DNA of 12,258 nucleotides from JBBQZL01 sp038207745 (GTDB lineage Bacteria > Actinomycetota > Thermoleophilia > Solirubrobacterales > 70-9), in NCBI GenBank assembly GCA_038207745.1, contig JBBQZL010000067.1:1-12258 (forward strand). Reading direction: 5' to 3'. The notes under the pieces were generated by a model that searched no databases, was not told the origin of the DNA, and worked only from the letters and a program-made list of their open reading frames with translations. Shown here in pieces: positions 1 through 4,226 of the stretch. A program made the translations under genes and the position numbers. Position 1 is the stretch's first letter; every line of letters begins with the position of its first letter.

Positions 1-1
1 T

Positions 2-103
2 GAATTCGCCGTTCACACCGATCTTGTCTGTGACCTGCGCGGCGGCGGCTCGATCGTCGTCGACGGCGAGGACCTCCAGATCGACGGCAGGTTCGTCGTA
101 TAG
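2..103 (+). CDS. Aminopeptidase, M29 family, C-terminal end (partial)
   Basis: The reading frame is open from the window edge and ends in TAG at 101-103, giving the last 33 residues of a protein that begins upstream. The residues AVHTDLVCDL, followed by a Gly-rich turn, a VDGE segment and a terminal DGRFV, resemble the C-terminus of M29 (aminopeptidase T/AmpS/PepS-like) metallo-exopeptidases. In that family a His-x-Asp pair near the C-terminus binds the two catalytic metals; the HTD here fits it. These enzymes remove N-terminal residues from peptides in the cytoplasm. The gene ends three bases before the stop codon of the opposing membrane-protein gene, so the two are convergent with no room for a separate terminator. 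The call rests on a short stretch, so another family with a similar tail is possible. Confidence 0.62.
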   Translation, partial: EFAVHTDLVCDLRGGGSIVVDGEDLQIDGRFVV

Positions 104-106
104 GAC

Positions 107-547
107 CTACGGGGAACCGCTGGGCAGAGGTGACCCGGCCAGGAGCAGGAACCAGACCGCAAGGGCGACGAGCGCCAGCATCGCCGAGGCGACGATAACC
201 GTCTCGATCACGGTCGGACCCTCGTTGGACCCCTCCGAGTCACGCAGGCTCTTGAGCCAGGGCGCTCGCGGGGCGCGGACTGTGGTTGTTCCGGTCACCT
301 TGATGTAGAGATTGTTGAGCCGTCCGAGCACCCAGGCGAGGATGACGATGGTCAGGATGATCCCCCCGAGCACGAGCATGTACGGGCCGGCGCTCGGAAA
401 CTGCGTCTTCGAAAGTTGCGAGCCGATCCAGATCCATCCAAACGGGACCACGGTCCAGAGTGACATCGAGAGCAACAGCATCGTGGCGATTATCGCCCCG
501 GCTGCGAAGCTCCGATTCGGCTTGACGATGTTGGTCGAGTCGTTCAT
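107..547 (-). CDS. Small three-helix membrane protein, function unknown
   Basis: This is a 146-residue protein read on the minus strand from ATG at 547-545 to TAG at 109-107. It has three hydrophobic segments, at about residues 13-43, 54-75 and 113-138. Between the second and third lies a polar loop (about 76-112) with basic (RAPRAPWLK) and then acidic/Ser-rich (DSEGSNEG) character. There is no cleavable signal peptide and no catalytic motif that I recognise. A GGATGGGA stretch just upstream of the ATG can serve as ribosome binding site. The gene is divergent from yebC across a 91-base spacer and convergent with the aminopeptidase fragment, so it is probably transcribed alone. Hydrophobicity pattern and codon use support a real gene; I cannot assign a function. 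Confidence 0.8.
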   Translation of the reverse strand: MNDSTNIVKPNRSFAAGAIIATMLLLSMSLWTVVPFGWIWIGSQLSKTQFPSAGPYMLVLGGIILTIVILAWVLGRLNNLYIKVTGTTTVRAPRAPWLKSLRDSEGSNEGPTVIETVIVASAMLALVALAVWFLLLAGSPLPSGSP

Positions 548-605
548 TTCCCATCCATAGGTTGGCAGGCCGGGCCGCTCTCGTGGTCTGAGACGGCGCC
601 GGACT

Positions 606-626
606 CCGTTTCAGGCGCGGAAACGG
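606..626. promoter_or_regulatory. Perfect 7-bp inverted repeat upstream of yebC
   Basis: CCGTTTC at 606-612 is followed, after seven bases, by its exact reverse complement GAAACGG at 620-626. It sits in the spacer between the divergent membrane-protein gene and yebC, 12 bases before the yebC start. It could be an operator for a dimeric regulator or a small hairpin in the yebC leader. I could not place a convincing -35/-10 pair in this spacer, so its relation to transcription start sites is unknown. The repeat itself is seen directly; the role is inference. Confidence 0.35.
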
Positions 627-633
627 CAAGATT

Positions 634-638
634 AGGAG
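634..638 (+). promoter_or_regulatory. Shine-Dalgarno-like AGGAG abutting the yebC start
   Basis: AGGAG at 634-638 touches the ATG at 639 with no spacer, closer than the usual 5-9 bases. The start cannot easily be elsewhere, because the protein begins with the conserved YebC N-terminus MAGHSKW. Initiation may therefore depend little on this motif, or the transcript may have a very short leader. Confidence 0.35.
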
Positions 639-1391
639 ATGGCCGGACATTCGAAGTGGGCGTCGATCAAACACAAGAAGGCCGCCGTCGATGCAAAACG
701 GGGGCAGGCATTCGGGAAACTTGCAAGGGCGATCACCGTTTCGGCCCGTGAGGGTGGGGGAGATCCTGAGTCGAACCCGTCACTCACGGTCGCGATCCAG
801 AAGGCGCGCGATGCGTCGATGCCAAAGGACAACATCCAGCGCGCCGTCGACCGTGGCACCGGGATCGCCGCCGAGGGCGAGACGATCGAGCGGGTCATCT
901 TTGAGGGTTACGGGCCGGGCGGCGCAGCGATCCTGGTCGAGGCGCTGACCGACAACCGCAACCGGACCAGCGCTGAGGTCCGCTACGCGTTCACACGCCA
1001 CAACGGGAGCCTCGGGGAGCCGGGCTCGGTCGCGTGGATCTTCGAGAAGCGCGGCGTGATCGCAATCGACGGAACCCGCTACTCCGAGGACGACGTGCTG
1101 ATCGCGATCGACGCCGGCGCCGAGGATGTCCAGGGGGTTGGCGACGAGCTTCGGGTGGTTTCCGACACCGCCCATCTGACCGCGGTTCGCGAGGCCCTCG
1201 AGGGCGCTGGGGTCGAGATCCGCTTCGTCGGGCTTGCGACCGAGCCCAAGAACACGGTCGAGATCGAGGAGTCGGATGCCGGCACGCTGCTGAGGCTGCT
1301 TGATGCCCTGGAGGAGCAGGACGACGTCAATGAGGTGCATGCAAACCTCGACATTGACGAGGACATCCTGGCTCGTCTGGCCGCGGAATAG
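639..1391 (+). CDS. yebC: YebC/PmpR (TACO1) family translation factor or regulator
   Basis: The protein is 250 residues, the usual family length. It opens with the hallmark MAGHSKWASIKHKK. A Lys/Arg-rich helical first domain follows, with the conserved GGDPESNPSL and MPKDNIQRAV segments (about residues 40-70). Then comes the FEGYGPGGAAILVE segment and the DNRNRT motif that opens the second domain. The acidic C-terminal third (ALEEQDDVNEVHANLDID) is also typical. The family was long annotated as DNA-binding regulators. Bacterial YebC and mitochondrial TACO1 are now known to relieve ribosome stalling at proline-rich stretches. It is cytoplasmic. In many bacteria yebC lies directly upstream of ruvC, as here, 46 bases before it, so co-transcription is likely. 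Divergence from the gene at 107-547 suggests that this gene begins the operon. Confidence 0.96.
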   Translation: MAGHSKWASIKHKKAAVDAKRGQAFGKLARAITVSAREGGGDPESNPSLTVAIQKARDASMPKDNIQRAVDRGTGIAAEGETIERVIFEGYGPGGAAILVEALTDNRNRTSAEVRYAFTRHNGSLGEPGSVAWIFEKRGVIAIDGTRYSEDDVLIAIDAGAEDVQGVGDELRVVSDTAHLTAVREALEGAGVEIRFVGLATEPKNTVEIEESDAGTLLRLLDALEEQDDVNEVHANLDIDEDILARLAAE

Positions 1392-1393
1392 GG

Positions 1394-1432
1394 CCGATTC
1401 GGGAAGGCATCCGGGCCGTAGCGCAGAATCGG
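1394..1432 (+). promoter_or_regulatory. Potential hairpin overlapping the ruvC Shine-Dalgarno
   Basis: CCGATTC at 1394-1400 and GAATCGG at 1426-1432 are perfect reverse complements separated by 25 bases. They span almost the whole yebC-ruvC spacer. The last two bases of the 3' arm are the first two of the ruvC GGAGG. If the stem forms in the transcript it would partly mask that ribosome binding site. There is no U-tract, so it does not look like an intrinsic terminator. A regulatory role is inference. Confidence 0.3.
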
Positions 1433-1435
1433 AGG
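1431..1435 (+). promoter_or_regulatory. Strong ribosome binding site GGAGG that sets the ruvC start
   Basis: GGAGG lies 2 bases before ATG 1438. Other in-frame starts follow at 1447 (GTG) and 1450 (ATG), 11 and 14 bases away. Only 1438 keeps the Met-Arg-Val opening expected just before the catalytic GIDPG motif, so I take 1438 despite the short spacing. Confidence 0.55.
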
Positions 1436-1437
1436 TA

Positions 1438-1977
1438 ATGAGAGTTGTGATGGGCATCGATCCCGGACCCTCCAACTTGGGTTTCGGAGTTATCCGCATC
1501 GAGGGCAACCGGATGGTCGCCCTTGACGGCGGTGTGATCGAAACCGACTCGAAAACGCCGATGGAGCGGCGTCTGGAGCGGATACATGGCTCCTTGGTCG
1601 AGCTGATGAAGTGGCATCAGCCCGCGGCTCTCGCGATCGAGGACATCTACTTCGGGAAGAACGCCAGCTCCGCGATGTCGGTCGGCCGGGCAAGCGGAGT
1701 TTCGATGCTTGCGGCCGCCCAGAGTGGAATCGAGTGTTCGGTCTACACGCCGCAGGCGATCAAGATGGCGGTCTGCGGGTCCGGAAGTGCCGACAAGAAG
1801 CAGGTCCAGCGGATGGTCGGGACCCTGCTCGGGCTGCCCGAGGCGCCTTCTCCCGATCACGCCGCGGACGCTCTTGCCGTGGCGATCTGTCACGGCGGGA
1901 CGATCGGCCGATCCGAGGCGATCAGGATCAGCGTCGGGAAGAATCCGGAGCAGGCCGGAGACCGGGTGGCGGGATGA
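1438..1977 (+). CDS. ruvC: Holliday junction resolvase RuvC
   Basis: RuvC is the endonuclease that cuts Holliday junctions symmetrically after RuvAB branch migration, completing homologous recombination and fork repair. The 179-residue protein matches the family length (about 170-180). It has an RNase H-like fold. The acidic active site is visible as D8 in GIDPG, E68 in the AIEDIYF motif, and the pair H141/D144 in DHAADALAVA. E. coli has Asp at the position of H141, whereas Thermus RuvC has His, so this is a known variant. The FGKNASSA segment (about 72-79) and the GSADKKQVQRMV region (about 116-127) are also typical. The stop TGA overlaps the ruvA ATG (ATGA, 1974-1977), implying translational coupling. 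The C-terminal tail after residue 155 is polar and not conserved. Confidence 0.96.
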   Translation: MRVVMGIDPGPSNLGFGVIRIEGNRMVALDGGVIETDSKTPMERRLERIHGSLVELMKWHQPAALAIEDIYFGKNASSAMSVGRASGVSMLAAAQSGIECSVYTPQAIKMAVCGSGSADKKQVQRMVGTLLGLPEAPSPDHAADALAVAICHGGTIGRSEAIRISVGKNPEQAGDRVAG

Positions 1978-2585
1978 TCGCCGCTGTCCGCGGCGAGGTG
2001 CTCGTCCGTCGCATGGATCATGTCGTGGTCGAGGCATCCGGAGTCGGCTATCGGCTGACCGTCTCGAGCGAGACGCTCAAGGCTGTTCCGGCGATCGGCC
2101 GGGAGACTTTTCTGCATGCCGAGACGATCGTCCGCGAGGACTCGATCTCGGTCTACGGCTTTGCGTCAGAGGAGGAGCGCGATCTCTTCTGCCTCCTGAT
2201 CACGGTCAGCGGCGTAGGCCCGAAGGTCGCGGTCGCGACCCTTTCCGGAGGGGCACCGCGTGAGCTGTTGCGTGCCCTTGCCGCCGGCGACTGGCAGCGT
2301 TTCCAGGCGGTGCCCGGGATCGGCAAGCGGACCGCTGAGCGGATCATCGTCGAGCTTCGCGACAAGGTTGCGGGCTCCCTGGAGGAGTCAGGCATCAGCG
2401 ATTCGCCGATCGACCCCGACGCCCGGAGCCTTGCCCGCGACGGGTTGATCAATCTCGGCTACGTGCCGCTGGAGGCTGAGCAGCTGCTCGAGTCGATTCC
2501 CTCCGATGTCCCAGCAGACGACCCACAGGCATTGATTGCGGCCGCCCTGCGACTTGCCGGTGAGTCGCGGAGCACGAGACAGTGA
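1974..2585 (+). CDS. ruvA: Holliday junction branch migration protein RuvA
   Basis: RuvA binds the four-way junction as a tetramer and loads the RuvB motor. The protein is 203 residues, typical for the family. Domain I (about 1-63) is the OB fold starting MIAAVRGEV and containing ASGVGYRL. Domain II (about 65-142) holds two helix-hairpin-helix motifs, seen as VSGVGPKVA and VPGIGKRTAERI, which contact the DNA backbone. An acidic/Ser linker leads to domain III (about 155-203), the three-helix RuvB-binding domain with DGLINLGYVPLEAEQ. The start ATG overlaps the ruvC stop and the stop overlaps the ruvB GTG, so all three proteins are probably made by coupled translation from one message. There is no strong independent ribosome binding site. 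Confidence 0.96.
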   Translation: MIAAVRGEVLVRRMDHVVVEASGVGYRLTVSSETLKAVPAIGRETFLHAETIVREDSISVYGFASEEERDLFCLLITVSGVGPKVAVATLSGGAPRELLRALAAGDWQRFQAVPGIGKRTAERIIVELRDKVAGSLEESGISDSPIDPDARSLARDGLINLGYVPLEAEQLLESIPSDVPADDPQALIAAALRLAGESRSTRQ

Positions 2586-3673
2586 ACGAACCCCGGGACG
2601 TCAGCCGAAAGAGGATCCGGACACCTGGAATCGGTGACGATCCGATTCCCCTCGATGCCGAGGTGCGAGTCCACGACGCAAGGGCCGATCGGTCTGAAGA
2701 GGATCTCGACCGTTCGCTGAGGCCGAGGACTCTGGCCGAGTTCGTCAATCAGAAGCAGGTCACCGGGCAGCTCGAGATCTTCATCGAGGCGGCGAAGCGG
2801 CGCGGGGAGCCGCTCGATCATGTATTGCTCGCCGGTCCACCCGGTCTCGGGAAGACATCGCTGGCCAACATCGTTGCCTCCGAGATGGGCGTCCCGTTGA
2901 TCCAGACCGCTGGCCCCGCGCTGGAGCGCAAGGCCGACATCGCGGCATTCCTGACCTCGCTCGAGCCCGGAAGCGTCTTCTTCATTGACGAGATCCACCG
3001 GCTCGGCCGCGCGATAGAGGAAACCCTCTATCCGGCGATGGAGGACGGTGAGCTGCCGGTCATCCTCGGACAGGGTGCCGGAGCACGCACCGTGACACTG
3101 CCGCTTCCTCCATTCACCCTGATAGGGGCGACGACGCGAAGCGGACTGCTGACGACGCCGCTGCGGGATCGCTTCGGCGTCTCGCATCGGCTCGAGTACT
3201 ACGACTCTTCGCATCTTGCGACGATCATCGGGCGCTCGGCAGGCGTGCTCGGCGTCGAGATCGATGAGGGGGGAGCGGAGATGATCGCCGGGCGGTCGCG
3301 CGGCACCCCTCGCGTCGCCAATCGCCTTCTCAGGAGGGTCCGCGACTTCGCGCAGGTCAAGGGCGTTGGAACGATTGACGCGGACTCCGCGGAGGCTGCT
3401 CTCGCGATGCTCGAGGTCGACTCGATCGGGCTTGATCGAGCCGACCGTGCCTTCCTGACCACGGTGGCGGTGAAGTTCGGCGGAGGCCCGGTCGGGCTCT
3501 CGACCCTCGCGGTTGCGATCGGCGAAGAGCAGGACACGATCGAGGACGTCCTCGAGCCCTATCTCCTCCAGCGGGGGTTGATCAAGCGGACCCCGCGGGG
3601 CCGGGTTGTGACCCCGTCTGCTTTTGACCATCTCGGCGTCCCGATGCCGGATGGCATCGCGAGCCTCTTCTGA
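2582..3673 (+). CDS. ruvB: Holliday junction branch migration ATPase RuvB
   Basis: RuvB is the AAA+ hexameric motor that pumps DNA through the RuvA-bound junction. The protein is 363 residues and shows Walker A GPPGLGKT (85-92), Walker B FFIDEIH (133-139), the sensor segment GATTR (182-186) and LRDRFG (194-199). It also has the small-domain motif RGTPRVANRLLRRVRDFA. The C-terminal winged helix has FGGGPVGLSTLA, IEDVLEPYL and RTPRGR. The start is GTG at 2582, in the sequence GTGA shared with the ruvA stop; GGAG at 2569-2572 is well spaced for it. Compared with E. coli RuvB (336 residues) there are about 22 extra charged N-terminal residues. In the usually conserved F/Y-V/I-G-Q motif the Gly is Asn (FVNQ, 54-57). 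Both are minor oddities; all catalytic elements are intact. Confidence 0.96.
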   Translation: MNEPRDVSRKRIRTPGIGDDPIPLDAEVRVHDARADRSEEDLDRSLRPRTLAEFVNQKQVTGQLEIFIEAAKRRGEPLDHVLLAGPPGLGKTSLANIVASEMGVPLIQTAGPALERKADIAAFLTSLEPGSVFFIDEIHRLGRAIEETLYPAMEDGELPVILGQGAGARTVTLPLPPFTLIGATTRSGLLTTPLRDRFGVSHRLEYYDSSHLATIIGRSAGVLGVEIDEGGAEMIAGRSRGTPRVANRLLRRVRDFAQVKGVGTIDADSAEAALAMLEVDSIGLDRADRAFLTTVAVKFGGGPVGLSTLAVAIGEEQDTIEDVLEPYLLQRGLIKRTPRGRVVTPSAFDHLGVPMPDGIASLF

Positions 3674-3728
3674 GCATTTTTGCCCGGCGTCTGTCGAAGG
3701 CCGCCGTTCAATAGCCTGTCGAGCCCAG

Positions 3729-4217
3729 ATGCCATTCTTCATTTGCCCCAACTGCGGAAACCGCGAGATGAGCGCGGAGCGAACCGCCGGATTCAGCACC
3801 AGGCCCAAGGGTTGCCCCAAGTGCGGCTTCGGTTTCCTCTTCGAGCTCCTGGACGACTACTATCCCGCTCCCAACGCAGCCTTCTTCGTCTGTGACAAGG
3901 AGGCGCGTGTGATCGATGCGGGTAAGGGGAGCTTCGAGTTGACGGGTCTCAAGGATGAGGATGTGATCGGGCGATCGGTGCGCGATGTGCTCGGCCTGCA
4001 CTGGGTTGACCCGGGCGACGGCGGCGAGACCGCAGACACCGATGGAGACGGATTCACGGATCCCCTGGAGACCTCACTCGAATGGGGCGTGCGCTCGCTC
4101 GGCAAGCGGGTTGCGGTCAGCGCCGATGGCGATCGCTCGGCGCAGGCCGTCGCAGACGTCTTTCCAGCCTATGACGACGACGGCGGTCTGTTGATCGTGC
4201 TGACGCCGGAGGGTTAG
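3729..4217 (+). CDS. Zinc-ribbon plus PAS-like domain protein, function unknown
   Basis: I take ATG 3729 as start (162 residues), because the zinc ribbon begins at once and upstream in-frame ATGs lie inside ruvB. No clear Shine-Dalgarno is present. Residues 6-32 form a zinc ribbon with CPNC (C6, C9) and CPKC (C29, C32). After a short helix (FLFELLDDYYPAP), residues about 49-160 resemble a PAS sensor domain: AAFFVCDKEARVIDAG, then a helix ending ELTGLKDEDVIGRSVRDVLG, and a C-terminal beta-rich part ending FPAYDDDGGLLIVLTP. Residues 103-114 (4035-4070) read as an EF-hand-like acidic loop, with D at 1, 3, 5 and 9, G at 6 and E at 12. There is no membrane segment and no attached kinase or output domain. 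It lies 55 bases after ruvB and 9 bases before secDF, where many actinobacteria have yajC. A regulatory or redox/ligand-sensing role is inference. Confidence 0.85.
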   Translation: MPFFICPNCGNREMSAERTAGFSTRPKGCPKCGFGFLFELLDDYYPAPNAAFFVCDKEARVIDAGKGSFELTGLKDEDVIGRSVRDVLGLHWVDPGDGGETADTDGDGFTDPLETSLEWGVRSLGKRVAVSADGDRSAQAVADVFPAYDDDGGLLIVLTPEG

Positions 4218-4226
4218 GGCCTCACA

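Noticed and set aside
548..638. A sigma-70-type promoter with TTGGCA at 562-567 as -35
   Set aside because: No acceptable -10 lies 16-18 bases downstream; the region there is GC-rich.
1300..1437. Upstream start for ruvC at 1300, inside yebC
   Set aside because: It would add 46 residues unlike any RuvC. ATG 1438 has GGAGG and gives the normal length and N-terminus.
1611..1973. Upstream start for ruvA at 1611, inside ruvC
   Set aside because: The extra 121 residues are a shadow of ruvC in another frame. ATG 1974 gives the exact RuvA length and N-terminus.
3624..3728. Upstream start for the zinc-ribbon/PAS gene at 3624
   Set aside because: It lies within the end of ruvB and adds 35 residues with no conserved character. 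ATG 3729 begins directly before the first CxxC.
2459..3820. A 453-codon open frame on the minus strand opposite ruvB
   Set aside because: It is fully antisense to an unmistakable ruvB, and its translation is Arg/Asp/Leu-rich with no motif. Long antisense frames are expected in GC-rich coding DNA.
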